A stretch of DNA of 64,000 bases from Streptomyces musisoli (GTDB lineage Bacteria > Actinomycetota > Actinomycetes > Streptomycetales > Streptomycetaceae), in contig NZ_JAERRH010000002.1 of the NCBI RefSeq assembly GCF_016741855.1, positions 558,001 to 622,000 of the forward strand, in the 5' to 3' direction. Below are positions 31,702 to 40,576 of this stretch, piece after piece. Positions within the stretch are counted from its first letter, which is position 1, and every line of letters begins with the position of its first letter. Both the position numbers and the translations under genes were made by a program. The notes below the pieces were generated by a model. The model saw only the letters and a list, made by a program, of their open reading frames with translations, did no database searches and was not told the origin of the DNA.

Positions 31702-33306
31702 ATGATCACCGTTCGTGACGCCGAGCTGCGCGCCGGCGCCCGCCTGCTGCTCTCCGGCATCTCCTTCACCGTCTCGCCCGGCGACCGTATCGGCCTCGTC
31801 GGCCGCAACGGCGCCGGCAAGACCACCCTGATGACGGCCCTGGCCGGGCGGTCCAGGCCCGCCTCGGGCGCCATCACCCACACCGGGCCGGTCGGCTTCC
31901 TCGCACAGGACTCGCGCGCCGCCGACCCGGCCGCGACCGTCACCGACCGCATCCTGTCCGCCCGCGGCCTCGACACCGCGCTGCGCGCCCTGCGGCAGGC
32001 CGAGACGTCGATGGCCGACGCCGCCGACGCGACGGCGCTGGAACGCGCGATGCGCGCCTACGCCCGCGCCGACGCCGCCTTCCAGGCCGGCGGCGGATAT
32101 GCCGCCGAGGCCGAGGCGGCCCGGGTCGCGGCCGGACTCGGCCTGCCCGAACGCGTCCTGGCCGAGCCGGTCGGCACCCTCTCCGGCGGGCAGAAGCGCC
32201 GCGTCGAACTCGCCCGCATCCTGTTCGCCGGGACCGACCGCACCCTGCTGCTGGACGAGCCGACCAACCACCTCGACGCCGACTCGGTCGCCTGGCTGCG
32301 CGCCTTCCTCCACTCCCACCAGGGCGGTCTGGTGGTGATCAGCCACGACACGGCCCTGCTCGCCGACGTCGTCAACCGTGTCTTCCACCTCGACGCCACG
32401 CGGGCGACGCTGGACGTCCACAACACCGGCTGGCGTACCTACCTGAGCCGGCGCGACACGGACGAGCGGCGCCGCACCCGCGAGCGGGCGAGCGCCGAAC
32501 GCAAGGCCGCGGCCCTGCACGCACAGGCCGACCGGATGAAGGCCCGCTCCGCCACCGCCACCATGGCCCGGAGCATGGCCCGGCGCGCCGACCGGATGCT
32601 GGCCGAGCTGGAGCCGTCCCGGCGCACCGAGAAGACCGCGCGGATCCGGCTGCCCGAACCCGCGCCCTGCGGGCGGACCCCGCTCGGCGCGATCAGCCTC
32701 ACCAAGTCCTACGGCGGCCACCGGGTCCTCACCGGGGTGGACCTGGCCGTGGACCGGGGGAGCCGGCTGGTCGTCCTGGGTCTCAACGGCGCCGGCAAGA
32801 CCACCCTTTTGCGCATCCTCGCCGGCGCCGAGCGGCCCGACGGCGGACGGGTGGTGCACGGACACGGGCTGCGCCTCGGCTACTTCGCCCAGGAACACGA
32901 CACGCTCGACACCGGGCGCACGGTCCTCCAGAACCTCGGCCTGGCCGCGCCGCACCTGAGTCCGGGCGAGGCGCGGCACGTGCTGGGTGCCTTCCTGTTC
33001 ACCGGCGACGACGCCGACAAGCCCGCCGGTGTGCTGTCCGGCGGGGAGAAGACCCGGCTGGCGCTGGCCGGCCTGGTCCACTCCGGGGCGAACGTGCTGC
33101 TGCTGGACGAGCCCACCAACAACCTCGACCCGGCCTCCCGCGACGAGGTGCTGGGCGCGGTGGGTTCCTATCCCGGTGCGATCGTGATGGTCACCCACGA
33201 CGAGGGCGCCGTCGACGCGCTACGCCCGGACCGGGTCCTGCTCCTGCCGGACGCGGACGAGGACCTGTGGAACGAGGACTACCGGGCCCTGATCACCCTC
33301 GCCTGA
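31702..33306 (+). CDS. ABC-F family ATPase (possible antibiotic-resistance/ribosome protection)
   Basis: A 534-residue cytosolic protein with two ABC ATPase domains and no membrane segments. Domain one has Walker A GRNGAGKTT, signature LSGGQKRRVELAR and Walker B LLLDEPTNHLD. The linker is highly charged (SRRDTDERRRTRERASAERK). Domain two has GLNGAGKTT, LSGGEKTRLALAG and LLLDEPTNNLD. This is the ABC-F layout of proteins that act on the ribosome, including those that dislodge antibiotics. The start at 31702 has GGAG 11 nt upstream. The leader ORF and attenuator favour an inducible resistance role. Confidence 0.9.
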   Translation: MITVRDAELRAGARLLLSGISFTVSPGDRIGLVGRNGAGKTTLMTALAGRSRPASGAITHTGPVGFLAQDSRAADPAATVTDRILSARGLDTALRALRQAETSMADAADATALERAMRAYARADAAFQAGGGYAAEAEAARVAAGLGLPERVLAEPVGTLSGGQKRRVELARILFAGTDRTLLLDEPTNHLDADSVAWLRAFLHSHQGGLVVISHDTALLADVVNRVFHLDATRATLDVHNTGWRTYLSRRDTDERRRTRERASAERKAAALHAQADRMKARSATATMARSMARRADRMLAELEPSRRTEKTARIRLPEPAPCGRTPLGAISLTKSYGGHRVLTGVDLAVDRGSRLVVLGLNGAGKTTLLRILAGAERPDGGRVVHGHGLRLGYFAQEHDTLDTGRTVLQNLGLAAPHLSPGEARHVLGAFLFTGDDADKPAGVLSGGEKTRLALAGLVHSGANVLLLDEPTNNLDPASRDEVLGAVGSYPGAIVMVTHDEGAVDALRPDRVLLLPDADEDLWNEDYRALITLA

Positions 33307-33400
33307 CGCCAGCCCCGCCTCGTACAGGGCCCCCGCCCGACGCCGGGCCCCCGCCTCGTGCGGGGCCCTCGCCCGACGCCGGGCCGGCGCCCCGAGCCGG
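33304..33400 (+). repeat. 34-36-bp tandem repeat beginning in the ABC-F stop codon
   Basis: Units start (T/C)GACGCC at 33304, 33338 and 33374 and share CCCGCCTCGT and GGGCCC blocks. The first unit starts with the TGA stop of the ABC-F gene. The rest of the 258-nt gap before the WGR gene shows no gene. Confidence 0.75.
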
Positions 33401-33564
33401 GGGTGGGGGCCCGGCACGAAGGGGCGGAGGGGGGCCGCACCGGGCGGCGGCGACGTCCAGGGCGGCTGCGACGCCCCGGGGGATTGTCAGTGGGTGCCCC
33501 TACGGTGAGGAGCAGTTGAGGACCTGCGGGAACGGCCGCCGGTCCGCCTGGGGAGGGGTCTGCC

Positions 33565-35016
33565 ATGTCCACGGCGTCCGCGGTGTCGACGACGTATCTG
33601 GAGCTGTCACAGGAGGGCGGCGGCGCCCACAAGTTCTACGAAGTGACGGTCGACGGCCTGGTGGTGACGGTGCGGTACGGCAGGATCGGCGCCGCCGGGC
33701 AGACGCAGACGACGACGTTCGCGACCGAGGAGAAGGCACGGGCCGCCGCGGCGAAGAAGGTCGGCGAGAAGGTCCGCAAGGGATACGCCCCGGCCGTCCA
33801 GGGCCAGCGCGCACCTCGTGCGGTGACCCGCCGTCAGGTCAGCTCCGCCCCGTCCACCGCCCGTGCCGTGGCACCGGTGCTGTGGCGGTTCCGCACCGGC
33901 TCCGCCGCGTTCGGCATCCATGTCGACGACGAGCGCTGCTGGGTGGGGAACCAGGCCGGTGACGTCTACACCCTGGACCACGAGGGCGCCGTCCTGGCCC
34001 GCTTCAGCCTGCCGGACGGGGTGAAGTGCCTGGTCGCCGACGACTTCTGGATCTACGCCGGCTGCGACGACGGCAAGGTCTACGACCTCTCCTCCAAACT
34101 GCCCTTCGCCGCCTACGACATCGCCGCCGATGTCGACATCTTCTGGCTGGACATCCACGAAGGAGTCCTGGACGTATCGGACCGCGAAGGCCGGCTCACC
34201 GTCATCGACCACGAGGACGAACACCAGTGGTCCCGCCGCAGCCCGGGCGAGCACGCCTGGATGGTCCGCGCCGACGACCGGGCCGTCTACCACGGCCACC
34301 ACCGGGGCGTCACCGCCTACGCGCCCGACGGCGGCGGCGAGCTGTGGCACACCCCCACCAAGGGCGGCGTGCTGTTCGGCTGGCAGGAACAGGCCGCGGT
34401 GTACGCGGGCACCACGCACCGCGTGGTCCAGCGGCTGTCGAAGCACACCGGCGCCATCGAGGCGACGTACGCGTGCGACAGCGCGGTGTACTCGTGCGCC
34501 ACCTCACCCGGCGGCCGGTTCGTCTTCGCCGGCGACGCGTCCTCCTCCGTCTACTGCTTCGACCGTGACGGCAGGCGGCTGTGGAAGCTCGGCACGGGCA
34601 GCGGCTCGGCCCTGTCGATGCAGTACCGCGACGAGCGCCTGTACCTGGTCACCACCGACGGTTCGCTGGTGTGCGTCGACGCGAGCGAGGCGGCCATCTC
34701 CGCGGCCCAGCAGGGCACGGTGCCGGTGGCGCGGGACGTCAAGCTCGCCGCCGCCCTGCCGACGTACGCTCCGGCCACGGCCGTGGCCGCGGTGACCACG
34801 GTCGCCCAGGCGCCAGCCGGGGCGGTGGTGGTCGAGTGCATCCAGGAAGGCGGCCGCCTGCGGGTGCACGTGATCTCCGACGGCTACGACACCTCCTGGA
34901 ACGTCCAGTTCCCGCGCGCGATACGCGAGCCCGGCGCCCGGTACGTCGTCGACGCCCTGCACCCGGCGGCAGGCGGCTTCTACCGAGTCCGCGGCGACAT
35001 CCGCCGCCTGCTCTGA
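33565..35016 (+). CDS. WGR domain protein with PQQ/WD40-like beta-propeller
   Basis: A 483-residue protein. Residues about 8-80 are a WGR domain (TYLELSQEGGGAHKFYEVTV, VTVRYGRIGAAGQTQTTTFA), a nucleic-acid-binding module known from PARPs. From about 100 to 370 there are repeating beta-propeller blades (GNQAGDVYTLDHEGAVLARF, GDASSSVYCFDRDGRRLWKL). The C-terminal 80 residues form another small domain (VVVECIQEGGRLRVHVISDG). It has no signal peptide, so it is cytosolic. A DNA-damage or self/non-self nucleic-acid function can be imagined but is not shown. ATG at 33565 has GGGGAGGGG upstream. Confidence 0.82.
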   Translation: MSTASAVSTTYLELSQEGGGAHKFYEVTVDGLVVTVRYGRIGAAGQTQTTTFATEEKARAAAAKKVGEKVRKGYAPAVQGQRAPRAVTRRQVSSAPSTARAVAPVLWRFRTGSAAFGIHVDDERCWVGNQAGDVYTLDHEGAVLARFSLPDGVKCLVADDFWIYAGCDDGKVYDLSSKLPFAAYDIAADVDIFWLDIHEGVLDVSDREGRLTVIDHEDEHQWSRRSPGEHAWMVRADDRAVYHGHHRGVTAYAPDGGGELWHTPTKGGVLFGWQEQAAVYAGTTHRVVQRLSKHTGAIEATYACDSAVYSCATSPGGRFVFAGDASSSVYCFDRDGRRLWKLGTGSGSALSMQYRDERLYLVTTDGSLVCVDASEAAISAAQQGTVPVARDVKLAAALPTYAPATAVAAVTTVAQAPAGAVVVECIQEGGRLRVHVISDGYDTSWNVQFPRAIREPGARYVVDALHPAAGGFYRVRGDIRRLL

Positions 35017-35078
35017 CCCTCACCGGCCCTGACCCTCACCGGCCCTGAGGCTTTACCGGCTCCGAGGCTTCACCGCTT
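35013..35078 (+). repeat. 16-17-bp tandem repeat covering the WGR gene stop codon
   Basis: CTGACCCTCACCGGCC at 35013 and 35029 is exact, followed by degenerate units at 35045 and 35062. The first unit contains the TGA stop of the WGR gene. Confidence 0.85.
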
Positions 35079-35120
35079 CTGCGGCGTCTCCTGTTCCGAG
35101 GCCTCAGGGGTGCATGGTCC

Positions 35121-36704
35121 TCAGGGGTGCACGGGCGTCGCCTGTTCCAGGATTTCCCGGGCGATGGGGAGTACCTCGGTGCGGTCCTGGGGGACCAGGC
35201 CGATGCGGGTGCGGCGGTCCAGGAGGTCCGACTCGTCGAGGGCGCCCTCGTGGCGGACCGCCCACAGGAGTTCGGCCCGGGTCACCGGGTGGCCGGGCAG
35301 CACCGGCTCGTCCAGGGCGGGGTCCGCGGCCGCGAGGGCGTGCACCGCCACGGCCTCGGTGCCGTAGCGGCGGACCAGGTGGCGGGGCGCGGACAGGGCG
35401 CGCAGCCGTCCGGGGGCGGCGGCGCCCACCAGCGGCAGGGTGGCGGTGGGGGAGGGGCCCACCCGCAGGCCACGCGCCTCGGTCGCGGCGTCCACCGCGT
35501 CCTGGGCCATCCGCCGGTAGGTGGTGAGCTTGCCGCCGACCACGGTGGTGACACCGTCGGGCGAGGTCAGCACCGCGTGCCGGCGCGAGATGTCGGAGGT
35601 GCGCGCCTCCGCGCCGTCCGGGCCGTCGGGCGCGGAGGTGTCCAGCAGCGGGCGCAGCCCGGCGAAGGCGCCGACGACCTCGTCCCGCGACACGGGGACG
35701 TCCAGGACGGATCCGAGCACGTCCAGCAGGAAGCCGATGTCGGTCTCGGGGACCTCGGGCACGTCGGGGATCCCGCCGTCGACCGGCTCGTCGGTGAGAC
35801 CGACGTAGACCCGGCCGTCCCCCTGGGGCAGGACCAGGACGAAGCGGTTGGTCTCCCCGGGGATCGGGATGTGCAGACCGGCCGGCAGGGTGCCGAGCCG
35901 CTCCGAGCGCAGGACGAGGTGGGTGCCGCGCGACGGGCGGATCCGGATGCCGTCGGCGAGGGCGCCCGCCCACACCCCGGCGGCGTTGATCACGGCGCGC
36001 GCCCTGATCTCGCCTTCCTCGCCGGTGAGTTCGTCCCGGATCCGGGCGCCGGAACCGGTCAGCTCCAGTGCCCGTACCCGGGTCAGCACCCGGGCGCCGT
36101 GACCGGCGGCCGTCCGGGCCAGGGCGGTCACCAGGCGGGCGTCGTCGGTCACCTTGCCGTCCCAGGACAGCAGCCCGCCGCGCAGACCGGACGCGCGGAC
36201 CGAGGGCGCCAGGTGCCGGGCCTCCGTGGCCGACAGCCGGCGCGGGGCCGGCAGGACCTGCCGCGGGGTGCGCGCGGCCAGCCGCAGCATGTCCCCGGCC
36301 CGGAACCCGGCCCAGGCCAGCGAGGCCTGGGCCCGGGACACCAGCGGCGTCAGCGGCAGCACGAACGGCTGGGCGGCCACCAGGTGCGGGGCGGTACGGG
36401 TCATCAGCACCCCGCGTTCGACCGCGCTCTCGTGGGCGACGTCGAACTGCGCGGAGGCCAGATAGCGCAGCCCGCCGTGGATCAGCTTCGAGCTCCAGCG
36501 GGAGGTGCCGAAGGCCAGGTCGTGGGCGTCCACCGCGACGACGTCCAGTCCCCGGGCCGCCGCGTCCAGCGCTGCTCCGGCGCCCGTGGCGCCGAGCCCG
36601 ACGACCAGGACGTCGACCACCCGGCCGTCGGTGGCCTCGGCCAGTTCCCGGCCACGCCGGTGTGCGCTGAGGGACGAGCCGGGCGCGGCCTCGATGTGAC
36701 TCAT
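35121..36704 (-). CDS. glpD: Glycerol-3-phosphate dehydrogenase (FAD), GlpD family
   Basis: A 527-residue FAD enzyme oxidising sn-glycerol 3-phosphate to dihydroxyacetone phosphate. It contains VDVLVVGLGATGAGAALDAA (FAD-binding GxGxxG), SRWSSKLIHGGLRYLASAQF, INAAGVWAGALAD, RPSRGTHLVLRSER and VVGGKLTTYRRMAQDAVDAA. It overlaps the TetR gene upstream by 4 nt (ATGA). The divergent neighbours encode an alkyl-DHAP-synthase-like oxidase and a lipid kinase. A role in supplying DHAP for ether lipids is therefore plausible beside the usual glycerol catabolism. Confidence 0.92.
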   Translation of the reverse strand: MSHIEAAPGSSLSAHRRGRELAEATDGRVVDVLVVGLGATGAGAALDAAARGLDVVAVDAHDLAFGTSRWSSKLIHGGLRYLASAQFDVAHESAVERGVLMTRTAPHLVAAQPFVLPLTPLVSRAQASLAWAGFRAGDMLRLAARTPRQVLPAPRRLSATEARHLAPSVRASGLRGGLLSWDGKVTDDARLVTALARTAAGHGARVLTRVRALELTGSGARIRDELTGEEGEIRARAVINAAGVWAGALADGIRIRPSRGTHLVLRSERLGTLPAGLHIPIPGETNRFVLVLPQGDGRVYVGLTDEPVDGGIPDVPEVPETDIGFLLDVLGSVLDVPVSRDEVVGAFAGLRPLLDTSAPDGPDGAEARTSDISRRHAVLTSPDGVTTVVGGKLTTYRRMAQDAVDAATEARGLRVGPSPTATLPLVGAAAPGRLRALSAPRHLVRRYGTEAVAVHALAAADPALDEPVLPGHPVTRAELLWAVRHEGALDESDLLDRRTRIGLVPQDRTEVLPIAREILEQATPVHP

Positions 36705-37300
36705 GGCGTCAGGGTCCTCTCCAGAAGGGTGCGCAGCTCACCGAGGAACGCGGCGGAGTCCAGCTCGGGATCGTCCTCGTCGGTCATCGTGCGCAGGGAC
36801 AAGGTGAAGGACTGCACGGTCAACAGCAGCGCGCGCGCCTGCCGTTCGGTGTGGCCGGGCCGGACCGACCCGTCCGCGTGGCCCTCGCGCAGCGCGCCGG
36901 CCAGCAGCGTCAGCAGCGCCTCCTGACTCGCCCCGCGCCGGTCGAGCACGTACGGCAGCAGCAGTTCCGGATCCACGTCGAGGATCTTGCGGAAGAGGGG
37001 ATGCGCCCGGAACGCCTCCACGCCGGCCACCATCCCGTCCACGATCCGGGTGCGCGTGCCGACACCGGGCGCGGGTTCCGGTATGGCCCGGGTGGCCACC
37101 TCGATCCACTCCCGGGTCATCAGATCGCCCACCAGGGTCTGCAGGTCGGGCCAGCGCCGGTACAGCGTCATCCGGGAGACACCGGCGCGGCGGGCGACGT
37201 CGGCGAGCGTGGTGCGCCGTACTCCGACGGCGAGCACGCAGTCGCGTGCCGCGTCGAGCACGGAATCACTGTCCGAACCGTTGTGACGAATAGGCGTCAT
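36701..37300 (-). CDS. TetR family regulator of the ether-lipid-like cluster
   Basis: A 199-residue TetR protein with HTH RRTTLADVARRAGVSRMTLY and a helical ligand domain (LFRKILDVDPELLLPYVLDR). Its stop overlaps the glpD start, so the two are one transcript. A -10-like TACACT ends 7 nt before its ATG, and no ribosome site is seen, so the transcript is probably leaderless. The short dyad at this promoter may be its own operator. It likely controls glpD and the divergent oxidase-kinase pair. Confidence 0.88.
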   Translation of the reverse strand: MTPIRHNGSDSDSVLDAARDCVLAVGVRRTTLADVARRAGVSRMTLYRRWPDLQTLVGDLMTREWIEVATRAIPEPAPGVGTRTRIVDGMVAGVEAFRAHPLFRKILDVDPELLLPYVLDRRGASQEALLTLLAGALREGHADGSVRPGHTERQARALLLTVQSFTLSLRTMTDEDDPELDSAAFLGELRTLLERTLTP

Positions 37301-37316
37301 GTGTCACAGTGTAACG
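37301..37316. promoter_or_regulatory. TetR promoter with overlapping short dyad
   Basis: On the minus strand, GTTACACTGTGACAC directly precedes the ATG at 37300. TACACT fits a -10 box with start of transcription at the ATG. The ACAGTGT core is a small dyad, so an operator could overlap the promoter. Arm symmetry is imperfect. Confidence 0.4.
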
Positions 37317-37407
37317 CCCCGGGGGCGGGACGGAAGCGGTCCGTTCCCCGGAGACGGCAGCCGAGCCGCGCGAGCCGAGCACACCGACCTGTGAGGACGA
37401 CCGTTCA

Positions 37408-39000
37408 ATGGACATGCTGTGGAACGGCTGGGGCGACCCGGCCAAGGCGGCGCCGCTGCCCGAGACGGTGACCGGGCTGCTGCGCGACCTGCTCGGCGTC
37501 AAGCCGCGGACCGCGCCCGCACTCGCCCTCGAGGACGTCCGTCTGCCCGCCACCACGGCCGAGCCCGCCGCGCTGAAGGCGCTCGCCGACGCCGTCGGCG
37601 GCGACGAGCACGTCCGCACCGACCCGGAGAGCCGCGTCCGGCACACCCGCGGCAAGTCCACCCCCGACCTGCTGCGCATCCGCGCCGGCGACTTCGCGGA
37701 CGTACCCCAGGCCGTCGTCCTGCCCGCCGGTCACGACGAGGTCCTCGCCGTCCTGCGCGCCTGCGCCGCGCACGGCCTGGCCGTCGTCCCCTTCGGCGGC
37801 GGCACCTCGGTGGTGGGCGGACTCGCCCCGCAGCGCAGCGCGTTCGTCGCCCTGGACCTGCGCCGCATGGACGGCCTGCTCGACCTGGACCCCGTCTCCC
37901 GCACCGCGACCCTCCAGCCCGGCCTGCGCGCCCCCGAGGCCGAAGCCCTCCTCGCCGAACAGGGCTTCACCCTCGGCCACTTCCCGCAGTCCTTCGAGTG
38001 GGCCACCATCGGCGGTTTCGCCGCCGCCCGCTCCAGCGGACAGGCGTCCGCCGGTTACGGCCGCTTCGACGAGATGGTGCTCGGCCTGACCGTCGCCACC
38101 CCCGAGGGCACCCTCGAGACCGGCCGCGCACCCCGTTCGGCCGCCGGCCCCGACCTGCGCCAGCTCGTCCTGGGCTCCGAGGGCGCCTTCGGCGTCATCA
38201 CCTCCGTCACCGTACGGATCCGGCCCCTTCCCGAGGTCCGGGTGTACGAGGGCTGGCGGTTCGGCTCCTTCGAGGAGGGCGCCGCCGCACTGCGCCGGCT
38301 CGCCCAGGACGGGCCCCGGCCGACCGTGCTGCGCCTGTCCGACGAGACCGAGACGCTCATCGGCCTCGCCCAGCCCGACGCCATCGGCGCCGACCTGGCG
38401 CAGGGCGGCGCCGGCTGCCTCGCGATCGCCGGCTACGAGGGAACGCCCGAGGACACCGCGCACCGCCGCGAGCGGGCGGCGGCCGTCCTGACGGCCTGCG
38501 GCGGCACCCTGGTCGGCGCGGAACCCGGCGAACGCTGGGCGCACGGCCGCTACTCCGCGCCCTACCTGCGCGACGCCCTGCTCGACGTGGGCGCCTTCGC
38601 CGAGACGCTGGAGACCGCTGCCTTCTGGTCGCGCATCCCCGACCTGTACACGGCCGTCCGCACCGCCCTGACGGACACCCTCACCCAGGCCGGCACCCCG
38701 CCCCTGGTGATGTGCCACATCTCCCACGTCTACGAGAACGGCGCCTCGCTGTACTTCACCGTGGTCAGCGCCCAGGGCGAGGACCCGGTGGCCCACTGGA
38801 CGCCCGCCAAGCACGCCGCCAACGAGGCCGTGCTGACCGCCGGCGGCACCATCTCCCACCACCACGGGGTCGGCACCGACCACCGCGACTGGTACGTCCG
38901 CGAGGCCGGTCCGCTCGGCATCTCGGCCCTGCGTGCCGTCAAGCGCCGCCTGGACCCCGACGGACTCCTCAACCCCGGCGTCCTGCTGCCCACCGACTGA
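37408..39000 (+). CDS. FAD-binding oxidase, alkyl-DHAP synthase-like
   Basis: A 530-residue VAO-type flavoprotein. FAD-binding motifs VVPFGGGTSVVGGL and TLGHFPQSFEWATIGGFAAA, then RSSGQASAGYGRFDEMVLGL and GSEGAFGVITSVTVRI. Near the C-terminus ISHHHGVGTDHRDW carries the His cluster seen in alkyldihydroxyacetonephosphate synthase, with the family end LDPDGLLNPGVLLP. These enzymes replace the acyl group of acyl-DHAP by a fatty alcohol, giving ether lipids. It begins with ATG at 37408 (MDMLWNGWGDP, a typical start), divergent from tetR-glpD, and is followed by a lipid kinase. Confidence 0.88.
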   Translation: MDMLWNGWGDPAKAAPLPETVTGLLRDLLGVKPRTAPALALEDVRLPATTAEPAALKALADAVGGDEHVRTDPESRVRHTRGKSTPDLLRIRAGDFADVPQAVVLPAGHDEVLAVLRACAAHGLAVVPFGGGTSVVGGLAPQRSAFVALDLRRMDGLLDLDPVSRTATLQPGLRAPEAEALLAEQGFTLGHFPQSFEWATIGGFAAARSSGQASAGYGRFDEMVLGLTVATPEGTLETGRAPRSAAGPDLRQLVLGSEGAFGVITSVTVRIRPLPEVRVYEGWRFGSFEEGAAALRRLAQDGPRPTVLRLSDETETLIGLAQPDAIGADLAQGGAGCLAIAGYEGTPEDTAHRRERAAAVLTACGGTLVGAEPGERWAHGRYSAPYLRDALLDVGAFAETLETAAFWSRIPDLYTAVRTALTDTLTQAGTPPLVMCHISHVYENGASLYFTVVSAQGEDPVAHWTPAKHAANEAVLTAGGTISHHHGVGTDHRDWYVREAGPLGISALRAVKRRLDPDGLLNPGVLLPTD

Positions 39001-39005
39001 CCACC

Positions 39006-39041
39006 CGACCCGACCGCCTGCCTCGACCCGACCGCCTGCCT
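39006..39041 (+). repeat. 18-bp tandem duplication
   Basis: CGACCCGACCGCCTGCCT occurs twice back to back in the 55-nt gap between the oxidase stop and the lipid kinase start. Confidence 0.9.
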
Positions 39042-39055
39042 CGAAAGGCACACCG

Positions 39056-39949
39056 ATGCGCCAGTTCACCGCCGTCGTCAACCCCACAGCGGGTGGCTCG
39101 ACCGGGGCGGCGACCCTGCTCCGGCTGGCCCGGCTGCTCCGCGCGGCCGGCGCCGGGCTGGAGACCGAGTACAGCCACAGCCTCGCCCACGCCCAGGACA
39201 TCGCCCGCGCGGCCGGCGAGCGCGGGCGGATCGTCCTGGCCGTGGGCGGCGACGGCATCGCCGGCGGCATCGGCGGCGCGCTCAGCGGCACCGGCACCGT
39301 CCTCGGACTCGTACCCGCCGGACGCGGCAACGACTTCGCCCGCGCCCTGGACCTGCCCGCCGACCCCGACGCCCTCGCGGACATCCTGCTGCACGCCGAG
39401 CCCCGGCCCGTCGACACCATCGAGGTGGAGTCGGCCGTCCACCCGCGCACGGTCGTCCTCGGCAGCGTGTACGCCGGTGTCGACGCCGAAGCCAACCGGC
39501 ATGCCAACAACGCACGCCTGCTGCGCGGTGCCGCCTCCTACTACGCGGGCGGCCTGCGCGCCGTCACGGGCTGGCGGCCGGCCGACTACCGGGTCACCGT
39601 CGACGGCGAGGAACACACCCACCGCGGCTACACCGTGGTCGTGGCCAACTCCCCCTACTACGGCTCCGGCCGGCTCATCGCCCCCGGCGCCCGCGTCGAC
39701 GACGGTCTGCTGGACGTCGTGATGATCAGCGAGGCCCCGCGCCGGCTGTTCTTCACCCTGATGAACGAGCTGAAGGACGGCTCCCACATCCGCCGCCCCG
39801 AAGTGCGCGTCCTGCGCGGCCGGGAACTGCGCATCGAGGCCGACCGGCCCGTCCCCTACGGCGCCGACGGCGAGGTGGACGCCACCCTCCCGGTCACCCT
39901 GCGGGTACGACCCGGCGACCTGCCGGTCCTGTACGGAGCGGAGAGTTGA
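39056..39949 (+). CDS. Diacylglycerol/sphingosine kinase-like lipid kinase
   Basis: A 297-residue lipid kinase (DAGKc fold). ATP-site elements are FTAVVNPTAGGSTGAATL and VLAVGGDGIAGGIGGAL (GGDG), then LGLVPAGRGNDFARALDLPA and later DDGLLDVVMISEAPRR and ADRPVPYGADGEVD. It phosphorylates a lipid alcohol with ATP. The start at 39056 follows GAAAGG; the open extension to 38933 overlaps the oxidase gene. It is in an operon with the alkyl-DHAP-synthase-like gene, so an alkyl- or acyl-glycerol is a reasonable substrate. Its last codons are the first unit of a 41-42-bp tandem repeat. Confidence 0.9.
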   Translation: MRQFTAVVNPTAGGSTGAATLLRLARLLRAAGAGLETEYSHSLAHAQDIARAAGERGRIVLAVGGDGIAGGIGGALSGTGTVLGLVPAGRGNDFARALDLPADPDALADILLHAEPRPVDTIEVESAVHPRTVVLGSVYAGVDAEANRHANNARLLRGAASYYAGGLRAVTGWRPADYRVTVDGEEHTHRGYTVVVANSPYYGSGRLIAPGARVDDGLLDVVMISEAPRRLFFTLMNELKDGSHIRRPEVRVLRGRELRIEADRPVPYGADGEVDATLPVTLRVRPGDLPVLYGAES

Positions 39950-40126
39950 CGGCCCGGGGGCCTGCCGGTCCTGCGGCGACACAGGAGTTGACGGCCGGGG
40001 GCCTGCCGGTCCTATACCGGCCCGGGAGTTGGCGGCCGAGGACCTGTAGGTCCTGCACCGACGCGGGGAGTTGACGGCCGAGGGCCTGTCCGTCCCGTGC
40101 CGAACCGGGAGTTGACGGCCCGGCTC
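39919..40126 (+). repeat. 41-42-bp minisatellite derived from the lipid kinase 3' end
   Basis: Units start CCTGCCGGTCCT or a close variant at 39919, 39961, 40002, 40043 and 40085. Each ends with a GAGTTGACGGCC-like block. Copy one is the coding end of the kinase (DLPVLYGAES and its TGA). Copies two to five follow downstream and mostly keep the TGA. Confidence 0.92.
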
Positions 40127-40216
40127 CCGAAGCCGCGGCGTCCGCCACCGGCTCAGGGCGCATCACCCGCTCGCCCCTGGGTAGGCAGGAGGTGGCTGGA
40201 AGGGGTGGTGGACCGA

Positions 40217-40576
40217 ATGTCGCTGGAGGAGGCCGAAGGCGGGATACGGGCGGTCGTCCTGTACGACGGGCGGCTGCTGCTGGTGCCGGAGGGAGACGGC
40301 TGGGGGCTGCCCTCGGGCACCCCGCAACCGGCCGAGACGCCCCAGGCCGCCGCGGCGCGCATCGTCTACGAGGTCACCGGCTACCTAGTCGACGGCACCG
40401 AGCCGTTGGGACCGGGCGAAGCCGCGGAGACGGCCGTCGTCTGCCAGCTGCTGAGCGAGTCACCGTCCGACGGGGGCCGCTTCACACCGGACCGGGGGGC
40501 ACGGATGGAGGAGACCGCCGACACCCCTCTGCCGAGCACCGTACGCGCCTACCTCCAGGGACACACTCCCGTCTGA
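40217..40576 (+). CDS. Degenerate Nudix-like protein
   Basis: A 119-residue protein with the Nudix fold pattern: RAVVLYDGRLLLVPEGDGWG, then LPSGTPQPAETPQAAAARIV and YEVTGYLVDG. The Nudix box (G-x5-E-x7-RE-U-x-EE-x-G-U) is kept at G, E, R, one E and G. However RE reads RI, and the second Glu of EE reads Val. Two metal-binding acids are therefore missing and catalysis is doubtful. ATG at 40217 lies 10-12 nt after GGAAGGGG; a GTG three codons upstream is possible. It is just downstream of the kinase minisatellite. Confidence 0.7.
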   Translation: MSLEEAEGGIRAVVLYDGRLLLVPEGDGWGLPSGTPQPAETPQAAAARIVYEVTGYLVDGTEPLGPGEAAETAVVCQLLSESPSDGGRFTPDRGARMEETADTPLPSTVRAYLQGHTPV

